Below are positions 35,001 to 45,328 of a stretch of 64,000 bases of DNA, one piece after another. Source of the stretch: Thuidium tamariscinum (lineage: Eukaryota; Streptophyta; Bryopsida; Hypnales; Thuidiaceae). The stretch covers positions 8,432,001-8,496,000 of the forward strand of contig OX344751.2 of NCBI GenBank assembly GCA_947034885.2, given 5' to 3'. Positions within the stretch are counted from its first letter, which is position 1. Each line of letters opens with the position of its first letter. The translations under genes and the position numbers were made by a program. The notes beneath the pieces were generated by a model, which was given only the letters and a program-made list of their open reading frames with translations, made no database searches and had not been told where the DNA came from.

Positions 35001-38000
35001 CTCTAAATCCTAAACCCCCGCCCTCCTTGTTGCCTCGGCCTTCATTTTACAGTCACTTTCGCCTTCTTCGCCTTCCTCACACCCGCGCCCGTTTTCTGCA
35101 ACGATCCATGGCAACTGCAAGTGACCTCGCAGGCCCCGCTCCTGCTCCTGCTCCTGCCGCGGCCGTGGACAGAGAAGTGGATACAGATGTAGGTGTGGGA
35201 AGTGTGCGGCAGCAACTCGCGAATCTGATGCGGGAGTCTTTGGCCGTCACAGTGCCGAACCTGGAAGGCATTGAGCCGCAGGTGACCACTTGCGGAAATC
35301 CCAAGAACGGGGATTACCAATGGTGAGTGAGTAGGGTTTCCTGGAAGTGTTTTGAATGCCCGCACAATTCCCACTATCCTTTTAGGTTTTGTCTGTAGGA
35401 TTTAGATATTTAGAGTTTGTGAGAAAGAAGATTTGATTGTGATTTTGTTGGTTCATTGTGACAGTAATAATGCTATGGGTATATGGTCCAAGATTAAAGG
35501 CCCTGGCGCTCAGTTCAGGAATCCAAATGCAGTGGGACAGGCTCTATCAGCGAACATCCCTCGCTCACCGATGTGGGAGAGGGTGTCTGTAGCAGGGCCT
35601 GGTTTTGTCAACCTCTGGCTCCGCGACCAATGGATCGAGAAGGTGTGTGGCATTGCACTCCAGCTTGTCGTGTTCCTCTTGGAGTAGTCGTTCCTATCCT
35701 GCAAAGAGAGCTTCTGTTGGCAAGAGTAATGTGAATCCGTGGAGAGAGAGACACTTAATGATCGACTTGACGTAGACTTTTCAATTCGCTCTATGGTGAC
35801 ACCGCTTGCCAAGGATGTCGTTCAAAGCGTAGAATTTGTTTCAGAGGAATTTTTGCTTCAAGTGGAGTGCTCATTTTTGAGTGCTGGTTCAGAAACTTCA
35901 TCAACTGTTGTCGCAAGGAATTGGCTCGTGGGCTCCGGTGCTCAAATATAAGCGGGTCGTGGTAGATTTCTCGTCGCCCAATATCGCCAAGGAGATGCAT
36001 GTGGGTCACTTAAGGTCCACAATCATAGGTGACAGCCTATGTCGAATATTGGAGTACTGTGGTGTCGATGTTTTGCGGCGAAATCACGTCGGTGATTGGG
36101 GAACTCAGGTGGGTGATTGTTTTTCAGCTCACGGGAGTGTGTTGAATTCTTTGTCGAAGCGCTCATTAATGCCATCTTTGAGTAAACATACATGCTTGAC
36201 AAAATCTGCTGCGGTAGTGAAGTGAAATGTTGTGCAGTGCCCACCTCTGGCTTGTGTGGAATGATCGGTGTTTCTGCCATGACAGTGCACAGTCTTGTCA
36301 ATATTAATGCATTGTACTAAAGTACGGTCTTGGGCTTGTCAGTTTGGGATGTTGATCGAGTTTCTGTTTGAGGAGTTTCCCAACTGGGAGGAGATTGGAG
36401 ATCAGGCCATTGGAGATTTACAGGTATTAATCCTTCGGCAGAACGCAGTGATTTGTCCTATAAGTGAGGGTGCAGAATTAGTTTCCTTGCATAGTTCTTG
36501 AAGTCTTTCCATATACCGTGCGTTCAGGTGAGATTCAACACTTTTGATGTCGAAATTCAATTTCCTCGTCACAGTTTGAGGATTTGCAACCAATCACACG
36601 ACTACTGTATCACTTTCTCGGCAGAAAATTGTAAATTTACGTTGAATTCAAACAGAACATAGTGTGATTAACTTTGTATTTTGAATCGCACATCCAGCTG
36701 CCCTGAGACTGGGAGCATTTCAGGCGGTTCCGTAGTTTGCACTGGTAAGATACGCCGTGGTTAGTTTTGAACGTAGCAATTTTGACAAGATAGTCCGTGT
36801 GCAGGAGTTTTATAAGAGAGCGAAAATCAAGTTCGACGCGGATCCTGCTTTCAAAGAAAAATCTCAGAAAGCTGTAGTGCTTCTTCAGGTATTGAAGCTG
36901 AGCTTGGTATCATGACTGCTGGTATTGGTTGAGACGCGTTTGTCCCTAATGTGCCCTTTTTTTATAAGCTCTACTGGTGTACCAAATGAAATCTTAACGC
37001 AACTGCATGGGCCCTTGTGCCACGTCGTGATTTGCAGGGCGGTGATCCAGTTTATCGGGCAGCTTGGGCGAAAATCTGTGATGTGAGCCGAAAGAGCTTC
37101 GATCAAGTGTACAAGCGATTGAACGTCACTCTAGAAGAGAGGGTGGGAATACTTATTTATGTTCTTCATTAGGTCCTGAATCTTGTATTCCGGAATATGC
37201 TATTGTTGTGAAAGACGTTGAAAACTTTATTCCGCACTACTTATGAAGTTGAGTGTCATCTGTTTGTAGGGTGAGAGTTTTTACAACGAGTACATTCCAC
37301 GTGTTGTTAAGAAGCTAGAAGAGAAAGGGCTAGTGGAGGACAGTGAGGGCGCTCGTGTCATCACAGTTTCTGGCCAGACCATTCCTCTCATATTGGTGAA
37401 AAGAGACGGTGGCTTCAATTATGCTTCCACGGACATGACTGCTATGTGGTGTGCACCTTAGACCCCTATTTGGGCACTTCTCTGCATTTCCTTTGTTACA
37501 TGACGCGTTTTTCATGCCCCTGTCTACAAGCGGTCCTAAACTTCCCTTAATGGAGGTGGCAATCCTTCCTGAAGCTACGATATCTATCTTTCCTAATCAT
37601 GCAAATGTGCAGGTACCGATTGAACGAAGAAAAGGCTGAGGCAATTATTTATGTAACTGACGTTGGCCAATCCCAGCACTTCGACATGGTGTTCAAAGTG
37701 AGCATCTATCCAATGCACTTTTTTTTTGTCATCAAACATGTCCAGCTTCCTTGACATTGTTGTAGCCTAAGTTTGAGAGCTGCAAATTAACCCAAATGCT
37801 TCTCTTGGGAGTTCTAAGATTGAGTGTGCAATTTCTAATGGTATATTGATATTACCTTTGATGTTGGCTGTTGCTCCTGAAGGCAGCAAAGCGTGCGGAG
37901 TGGTTGCCACAAAGTGAATCTGAACTCCCTCGCGTTAAGCATGTTGGATTTGGTCTAGTGCTCGGTGCTGATGGGAAGCGATTTCGAACGAGAAGCACTG

Positions 38001-39908
38001 AGGTTGTCCGGCTTGTTGATCTTCTTGACGAAGCCAAGGATCGAAGCAGACAGGGGCTTGTTGAACGAGGTAATTTTTGCTTTTTCTCCGTTGCAAGATA
38101 TGTACATTAAGGTTGCTCACAGTGATATGGCAGTATGTGGAAGATGGCATTTCAAAGCTTAGCATGTTTTTTGGAGCAGGTCGTGAAGGCGAATGGTCTG
38201 CACAGGAGCTTGAAGAAGCTGCTGAGGCATTGGGCTACGGCGCTATCAAGTATTTTTCTCTTCACGATTTATTGTTTTCCATTTGTTTGGAGTTTACAAC
38301 AATTTCAGAAATGATTGTTTCAAATTCCCTGTAAATTCATGGGCCTGAAAGTAGCTGTGGGTGTTGCGTCTTCTTTGCAGGTATGCAGACTTGAAAAATA
38401 ACCGGTTGACAAATTACACCTTCAATTTCGATCAAATGTTGGACATCCGGGTGAGCAACAGCGGTTGTTCTGCATTTGGTTGTGTCAGTTCTTTTTGTGG
38501 AGTCGTTGGTTTTCACCATTACTGAATTCCTTTTGTGAATGTCAGCTTCTATGGTTGAGAGATATTTTTTTTGTAGGGAGCATCATTCTTTTAACTTTTT
38601 TAGATAGCTTGTCTTGATGATCCCCTATCTTTTTTGGTTTGATGTTTATGGAGGTTCAGATATCAACATATTGGTTTGGAATGATAAGTGCTAAATTTTC
38701 ACTTCAGAAGTAACGCATCAATCAGCTACTCATTGAACGCATTTACCGCCGTGCAGGGCAACACCGCCGTTTATTTGTTGTACGCTCATGCTCGAATCTG
38801 TTCTATAATCCGGAAATCCGGAAAGGACATCGAAGAGATCAAGCAGGTATGACATTCAGCTGCAAGAGCATGCATTACCGGTATTCTAATTCTGCTTTGA
38901 AAGTCGACCCCCTTCTAGAGACTCTATTGAGTAGCCTTGCAGTGAATACCCTCAACTTGAACCTGCGTCACTGAAGTCTACGTTTTGTCTGTTTGCAGAC
39001 TGGCCAGTTACAGCTAGTGCATGCAAGTGAAAGAGCATTGGGTCTACAACTAATCCGCTTTGGCGAGGTGCGTCACTTTCTTCTAAGTTTTTTTTGCCAT
39101 ATTTTCTTTTTAAATTGCAAGGACAACCTGGGAGAGTGCAATATCTAATACCGATCATTTATGTCGGTGGATTTGGAGCTTTGCCCGCAAAATGAGTTTA
39201 GAATGACAGTTTTCCTTCTTTTGTAATTTGAGAGACCAAACCGTCTCTTCAGTCATCGTGCAATGAGTAACGCGTCACGCTTACCACGGTTTTGTTACTC
39301 TGCGATTCTGACGACTGTTGTATGTTTCCATGTTTTTCAGTTTGTGGAGGACGCAGCAACAGACCTTCTTCCAAACGTTTTGTGTGAATATCTCTACACC
39401 CTCTCTGGGATGTTCACGGATTTCTATACCAACTGCAAAGTAAGTCTGCACTTTTCAAAGACCGCTAGTCAGTTAAACAATTGTGTTCAAATGAGAATTT
39501 GTAGCTTTTAGGCACTTGAACCCTCTTTTTTTTCTTAAAGTTTTGTTAATTAGCTTTATGTCAGGTTGCATGATGTGCGTTCTATGGTTGGGTGTAATCA
39601 ATGGAAGTCAATCTATAGAATCAGACGGTTGTGACTCTTGCTGTCCTTGGAGGGAATTTGTTCTGCTAAGTAAGAAAGATACATTTTCACAGCAGACATG
39701 AATTTCACTCATCTCATTCTATGCAATAGGAGGGTGTTATGTCGCGAGGGTTACGACTCGAGATTCTTTGTTTTTGATCCTTGGCCTCTATATGCAGGTT
39801 GTGGGTTCAGAGGAGGAAGCTAGTCGATTGCTGCTTTGTGAATGTACCGCGTTGATTATGCGAGAGTGCTTCAAGATTCTCGGCATCAAGCCTCTGTACA
39901 GATTATGA
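34943..39908 (+). CDS. Arginyl-tRNA synthetase (class I), 15 exons
   Basis: It charges tRNA-Arg with arginine. Exons: 34943-35322, 35465-35642, 35893-36108, 36343-36423, 36805-36888, 37038-37142, 37270-37448, 37613-37697, 37883-38069, 38180-38249, 38381-38450, 38757-38846, 38999-39067, 39341-39439, 39798-39908. All introns are GT-AG and all junctions keep frame. The ATG at 34943 gives 667 residues. The ATG at 35108, in a strong CCATGG context, gives 612. The extra 55 residues are rich in R, S, L and P with few acidic residues, like an organelle transit peptide. In short-form numbering: N-terminal tRNA-binding domain about 30-130, class I HIGH motif as HVGH at 167-170, a [14 protein letters not shown] loop in place of KMSK, and a C-terminal DALR-type anticodon-binding domain up to YRL. 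Plant enzymes of this family have the same substitution and similar length. Dual cytosol/organelle targeting is inferred. Confidence 0.96.
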
Positions 39909-40702
39909 TTGTACTTCTGCAGCACCAGTTTTGTAGGCCATTGAAGTTCAGATATTCTTGGCTCTTGCTATTGTGATAAGCCAATAATTATTTTTGGTAC
40001 TGATGTGTTTGGGCAGTGACATTTCTGCTTTTCCAGATTCCATCATCTGATGGTCGCTGTGTAGCAGGTTCTGTTGAAGAATGTATCCCTATGTTCGTTC
40101 AGGTCACTTGACAGTACTATGACCTAGGCATCTGTGGTATATTTCCCGGACTGTTCAAACCTTTTCTCTTAGAAGATTTGCTGGTAGGCGTTTTCAGTGA
40201 CAGTTATTAACGGCTGCTCTTTAGAGATGAGGCGTCAGCGGTCATTGTAATATGAACTTGAGCCTGGGAACTCTTTCTTGTGAAGTATTTAATGTCAGAG
40301 TTAGCAACTGTCAACTTGACCCAGCTGTAATTGATTTCGGTTTCTAGGAATCTGGCAATATTAGGGTTTGGTTCTTGCCCGAAGTCGATTTTAGCTATGT
40401 CAGAACTGCCTCAGGGATCGACCGAACTTATTGTTAGTTTTATAGATAATATTATTGCAATTTACTCCTGAGACTTGAGAGCATATAACCACGTTCGTAG
40501 ATGTAGAATGAGTATGGTAGTCTGCTCGAATTCCACCTCATTTTCAATCGCCCATGTAGATGTTCCAAAAATAGTGTAAGCAGTTTCTGAGATGGATCAA
40601 GAGTGTGCATGCTGCGGAAATAGCTTTCCATATGCATGATTTTCAGAAGTTCATGGAATTAGGGATGCTAGCGTTATGATTGCTTTTTGCTAAGATATGT
40701 CC
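39909..40702 (+). other. 3' flank of the synthetase gene
   Basis: Non-repetitive mixed-composition sequence that should include the 3' UTR. No canonical polyadenylation signal stands out and no further gene is supported. Confidence 0.4.
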
Positions 40703-41189
40703 TTAACCCTCGAAGGACGGACCTATAACCACAGGTTTTAGGCCTCATATTACAATGGGCAAACATCTTAGTGTAGCCTCAATTTCCGTGACCTTCTCTA
40801 ATTAGAATACAATGTACATTAAAAATACATCCAAAGTTCAAACTGCAATAAAGTAATCAATATTATGAATTTAAAAAAAATTCCAATTAGAGTAGAAACT
40901 TGAGTAGATGGCCTCTGTATTCTTAGTTGGGCTCAAACTTGAAAAATGGCATTTTCAAGGAGAAATTTCAGATTTAGAGGAAGGGGCAGAATATATTAAA
41001 ATGGCAAATTTGCTATCCGTTTTTTTTACTTCTTGTTCATGCGAAGACAAATACTATGAAGACTACTTAACCCTCCATAAATGATCAACAAGCAAAGAAT
41101 GGATGAAAAATATGCTTTGAGTCTCTTTTCAAAAACTCTTCTAGTCATCCAAATGCCATAGTATGGCATTGGTAGGGTTTAGGGGTTAA
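40703..41189. mobile_element. Possible short TTAA-flanked element
   Basis: TTAACCCTCGAAGGAC at the left faces AGGGTTTAGGGGTTAA at the right. The ends resemble the TTAACCCCTAAAGGAC terminus of the element at 2809-4009 but match each other only partly. It may be a decayed member of the same family. Confidence 0.3.
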
Positions 41190-41249
41190 TTGGTTAATAG
41201 TAAAATATTAGTAATCATGAGTGGAGGCAAAATAATAATTTAGTAGTGG

Positions 41250-41905
41250 GGCTTATAAAGTTGAGGTACTAGTAGTCGACCATTTAAGCAATTTTAGAGC
41301 AAATTTTGCACAATATGAGGTGGTGGGAATTTTTCCCATGTTGAAAGGTAAGAAATATGGGGATAGCAAAATTTTCATAATTTTATTTCCAAAATTGAAT
41401 TTACTATGAATTTTGGGAAGCAAAAAGTAATCTAGACCAATAGCCAATGTCTAAAATCTTCTAATTTTGATAATGCCATAATTGCTTTCCATTCACTTCT
41501 TTGGCTCACTAATTTGGACATGCGTCATTACCTTATTAGTCTTGGCCTCAAAAAGGACCACTAGTAAAAAACCTTGTTTAATGCGACAAGGCCTAATTTT
41601 TCTTGACGAATTTTGCTAGGCATCAAAAGTAACAACCCATGTTTTTATGTCAACAAAAACGTTCAACACAACATCAATGCTGACATAAAAACACGAGTTG
41701 TTACTTTTGATGCCTAGCAAAATCCGTCAAGAAAAATTAGGCCTTGTCACATTAAATAGGGGTTTCTACTAGTGGACAAAAATACACGATTCAAGCTCTA
41801 GTTAGAAGTATATTTTGGCCTTGACTAGAAATAGACACCCCTACAAGTTGACTATTGGGTGTCATTGGCAATTGGTGCCTCAACCTTAGTAGGCAAGTTT
41901 GACAT
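41250..41905. repeat. Dispersed repeat C, copy 2 (interrupted by a CACTA-type MITE)
   Basis: Collinear with 42340-43060 and more weakly with 12000-12460. Shared words in order include GTTGAGG-ACTAGTA, ACCATTTAAG-AATTT, AATATGAGGT, TCATTACCT-ATTA, CAAAAAGGACCA and ATTGGTGCCTCAACCTTA. It is interrupted at 41559-41774. No intact coding frame. Confidence 0.65.
41559..41774. mobile_element. CACTA-type MITE, 216 bp, TSD GAC, with paralogous empty site
   Basis: CACTAGTAAAAAACC faces its near-complement GGGTTTCTACTAGTG (one inserted base) with GAC at 41556-41558 and 41775-41777. The arms pair nearly to the centre near 41665. The related repeat copy near 42930 reads straight through this point as AAAAAGGACCAAAAAAATGC, giving an uninterrupted version with a single GAC. 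Confidence 0.85.
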
Positions 41906-42339
41906 GGTGACAAGTCCATTTCCAATTTCAAGTGAAAAAGAATTCATGACTTACACAAATACTATTGAGTTTTGTATTCATGATTTATTAGCATTGCTCT
42001 GTTTATTTAGTCATTTCTAACTTCATTAGTGCTCTAGTCTATGAACCATTATATATATATACTTGTGACTTCTAAAAATTACCCTTAATTCATTTTGGCT
42101 TTGAAATTTTTTGTTGTTAATTGGCTCAAAAGTGCTTATTATTTTTCCTTACATAAAAAACATAGAAATCATGTTTCCTTCTACCTATTTTTTTGAAGAC
42201 TGGATTTTACCTCATATTTACGCTTCATAGTAATGTCTCCAAAACTTTATGAAATATATATAGTATAACTAGCAAAAAACAAACAAACAAAAGTTTAGAT
42301 GCTTGCTTTGAGAATAGACAACTATGATGACATGAAAAC

Positions 42340-43060
42340 TTGGTGTCCACTTTGATGTTCTAAAGTTGAGGCACTAGTAACTTACCATTTAAGTAATTTC
42401 AGAGTAGATTGTGCATAATATGAGGTAGTGGAAATTTTTTCCATGTAGGAAATATGGAGATAGAAATATTTTCAAAATTTTATTCCCTAAATTTTATTAT
42501 TGTGAATTTTGGGAGGCAAAAAGTACTTTTGACCATAAGAGGATTTCCAATTGGTTTACAAGACTGCCAGTTCCCAAATGCTAGAAACGCATTGGGAACA
42601 CTGGGAACGCAATGCTGATGTGGTTGAACAACTGCCACGTCAGAAAATAATAATTATTTATTAATGTTAATTAATTATTAAATATTTTTTAAAATCATTT
42701 TTTTGCATTTTAATACACTGAAGTTTTTTGGAAATTTTTTGGAATTTTTTTTTTCAAAATTCAAAAATTCAAACTAGCAGGGGGCTGGTCTGCAGCAGTG
42801 GGAACAATTTCAGGGAACACCCTTGAAACGATCTTCTGGGGGCCAGAAATCCTGTTATGCCATAACCAAAGTCTAGAGTCTTCTACTCACTACTATGGAA
42901 CATGTGTCATTACCTCATTACTCTCAACTTCAAAAAGGACCAAAAAAATGCAATTCAAGCTTGGGTTGAAAATTTTTTCTGGCCTGGATTGGAAATAGTA
43001 CACTTCTAGAGGTTGGGAATTGGGCATGGTTGGGAATTGGTGCCTCAACCTTATACCAAG
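42340..43060. repeat. Dispersed repeat C, copy 3 (interrupted by another MITE)
   Basis: The second full-length relative of 41250-41905. It lacks the CACTA-type MITE found there but carries a different insertion at 42536-42857. Around that insertion about 30 bp present in copy 2 are missing, so a small deletion accompanied or followed it. Confidence 0.65.
42536..42857. mobile_element. TAAGAGGATTT-type MITE, copy 1
   Basis: TAAGAGGATTTCC at the left faces AGAAATCCTGTTA at the right across 322 bp. The interior matches 58792-59129 along its length, with GTTCCCAAATGCT, GCATTGGGAAC, GATGTGGTTGA, CACGTCAGAAAATAATAA, GGTCTGCAGCAGTGGGAACA and GGGAACACCC/GGGAACCCCC blocks in order. No coding capacity. 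Confidence 0.7.
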
Positions 43061-44311
43061 TGTGATAAGGAAATTCCAAAAAATGAAGTAGATTTGGCAA
43101 TTGATTGGAAAACTTTTTACTATCTTTTATTTAAATTAACAACAATTTTAATTTTTTATATTAAATTTGGACATTTTATGATACAAAAGATGTTCAATCC
43201 CATCTTTGAGGAATAGAAATGCCATTCATGGATGGTGCCAATATGGAAGATGCAAAGCAAAGTTAAGTGTATCTAAAGTCATGTTAAATAGTGGCAATAT
43301 TGTTTTGCATATTCACATTATTTCCTAATGTGGACTAGGACATGAATTCCTAAAAAAAGTTACTTCTTGTAATAGAGTTCCCATTGCAATCATTAATCAC
43401 TCCATCATTCATAACATTGATTGTGGTTGCTAACTCAAACTAAGCCCTAATGTAGTCCAAATCTCATGTATTGAAAAAGTCTAATCAATTGATGTGGGAT
43501 TGTAATGGATTATTCTTTGAGTGTCTTCTAGGTGGTGTGCCCATTATAGGATGGTTTACTTTATATGAACTTAGGAATTGTCACAAATGTGCTCACACAA
43601 CTATATACATAATGTTCATAACATGATTGTGTCAACACCTTGGACACAGTAGAATATGAATTTATAGACACTTGCTTGGCAAAGCAATTAAATCAAACAT
43701 TTATCTCTCATGAAGAATTACAAGTGTAAGTAATTCCAACCAAGGCTTTATTTTTTTTATTTTTTATGAAGTGCCAAAGGGGCAATACAAATTGTCTTAA
43801 TGGTATTCCAAATTTCAACATTCATCCACATATTGGATAGAAAATATCACATTAGCACCATCTATCACATGTTCATAATTCTATTTTCATCTACAATATG
43901 GTAGTTTCATCATATAAAACTTTTGGAGAAAAAAATTCTCAATTTGTTGCCATTTGTTAGCCAAATTGTTATTTCTGATGCAATCTAGTACCGGGAAGCC
44001 CAAAAAAGTCCTTGATTCCAACTCATCAACCCTTCAAATTTTGCTTGGAATGTACTCTTCAATCTACAAAGGATGTGCACTTCATATGGCATATTCACAT
44101 GACACCCCAACCCAAGTACCCAACCTAAGGTTCCTCTTGGGTGGCCTAAATAACCAAAACACAACTCAATTCCAAAGTTGGGATTCACTCACTTAAATAT
44201 TGATTCACCCAGAAAAAGAATTGTTTTTCATCGAGGCTGGAGTGTGCATCCAAAGACTTATTTCATTCATGAAATATGTAAGGGCAAAACACCCATTCCC
44301 GTCCATGTATC
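43061..44311. other. AT-rich region with a dispersed-repeat fragment
   Basis: About 43790-43912 matches 21680-21800. Near 43640 the plus strand can be read as a peptide with TVEYEFID...LAKQL, faintly like a Ty1/copia RNase H segment but too short and isolated to call. The 43954-44196 frame has no ATG start and is not recognised. Confidence 0.35.
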
Positions 44312-44390
44312 CATTCCCGTCCATATGTAGGAGGGGTGCACATTTTTCAAAGAAAAATGTACACCCCTCCTACATATGGACGGGAATGGG
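44312..44390. repeat. Near-perfect 79-bp hairpin
   Basis: CCATTCCCGTCCATATGTAG at the left and its complement at the right form arms of about 38 bp with a single mismatch (GTGCACAT opposite ATGTACAC) and a loop of only a few bases near 44351. The block CATTCCCGTCCAT is also repeated directly just upstream (44294-44306), so part of the left arm is duplicated. Confidence 0.8.
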
Positions 44391-44991
44391 TGTTCCCACC
44401 TTAACAAGCTTGAGGCTGTTGCGCAGGGAGCCCTCTCTTAGGCGACTCAGCCTTTACTGAAAAATGTTGTGAGCAAATGGGACAAACTAGAAGCATCATA
44501 ACATTCAGTAGCCCATGGAAGGACTGCCTTCCCCTTGGTGAAGTCCCCATCACCTAATTTCATCTGACATTTCTTGGAGTTGCAACTTTAGTTACTGATT
44601 GGAGTGGGATACCATTGGTGCTAGATGGAATGGTGTGGGATATTCCACACCATTTCATCCGTTGGGAGGTAGTGTAACAGTCTGCTATTGAATGTAATGA
44701 TGGCCAATTTCGTTAAAATGGCAGTATGCCATCTCTGTAAATGTCTTCACTCAACATGGAGGATCTTGCTCCAACCTCTAGCACCTGTGGCCACACCACT
44801 AACCTCAGCATCTCAAATATTTCAAACATTTTTCACACAATGGCGAGAGCAAGGAAAATTGACATCAATACCTTGCCGATAGGTTTAATGTGCTTTAATA
44901 CAAGATGATGAAAATGCAAGTAGTCTTTGAACCATTTGTAATTCTATTCTTCTTCAAGGTGCACATCCCTGGCATTTGTCACAGAGTCTAA
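44391..44991. other. Intergenic sequence, nothing recognised
   Basis: The composition is less AT-rich than the average here. Short frames (for example 44688-44882) show no domain. A small palindrome, ATGGAATGGTGTGG facing CCACACCATTTCAT, lies near 44627-44657. Confidence 0.35.
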
Positions 44992-45325
44992 GGGCTGCTT
45001 TACACCAAGAGGCCGGGCAAATTTGGTGTGTCAGATGCCAATAATCCTAGCTTGTGATTGGTTGAAAGGCTCAAATCAATTCCAACCCTTTTACACCAAG
45101 AGGTCGGGACAATTTGTTATGTGAGAGTTTTCTTTCTTCAAATAGATGATCTAACATGACTCCAACATGGCCCAAGCTTATTGAATTGGGTGCACCAAAA
45201 ATGAGAGGCCAATTCAAGACCAATGTCAAATTAGATGAGGCTGGCCTTCAACCCAAGAATAGGTTGAAATTTTGGGCAATTGTCTTGGTGACAAATTGGC
45301 CTAGCCTCTAGGTGTAAAGTGGTCC
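44992..45325. mobile_element. Harbinger/Tourist-like element, 334 bp, TSD TAA
   Basis: GGGCTGCTTTACACCAAGAG and, as complement, GGACCACTTTACACCTAGAG face each other with TAA at 44989-44991 and 45326-45328. The interior repeats the terminal word ACACCAAGAGG-CGGG near 45090. The TWA duplication and GG ends fit PIF/Harbinger. No coding capacity. Confidence 0.7.
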
Positions 45326-45328
45326 TAA

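Noticed and set aside
35042-35374. Minus-strand frames over synthetase exon 1
   Set aside because: They are antisense shadows of the alanine/proline-rich coding sequence.
43630-43700. TVEYEFID...LAKQL peptide resembling a copia RNase H segment
   Set aside because: Too short and isolated, with no flanking domain.
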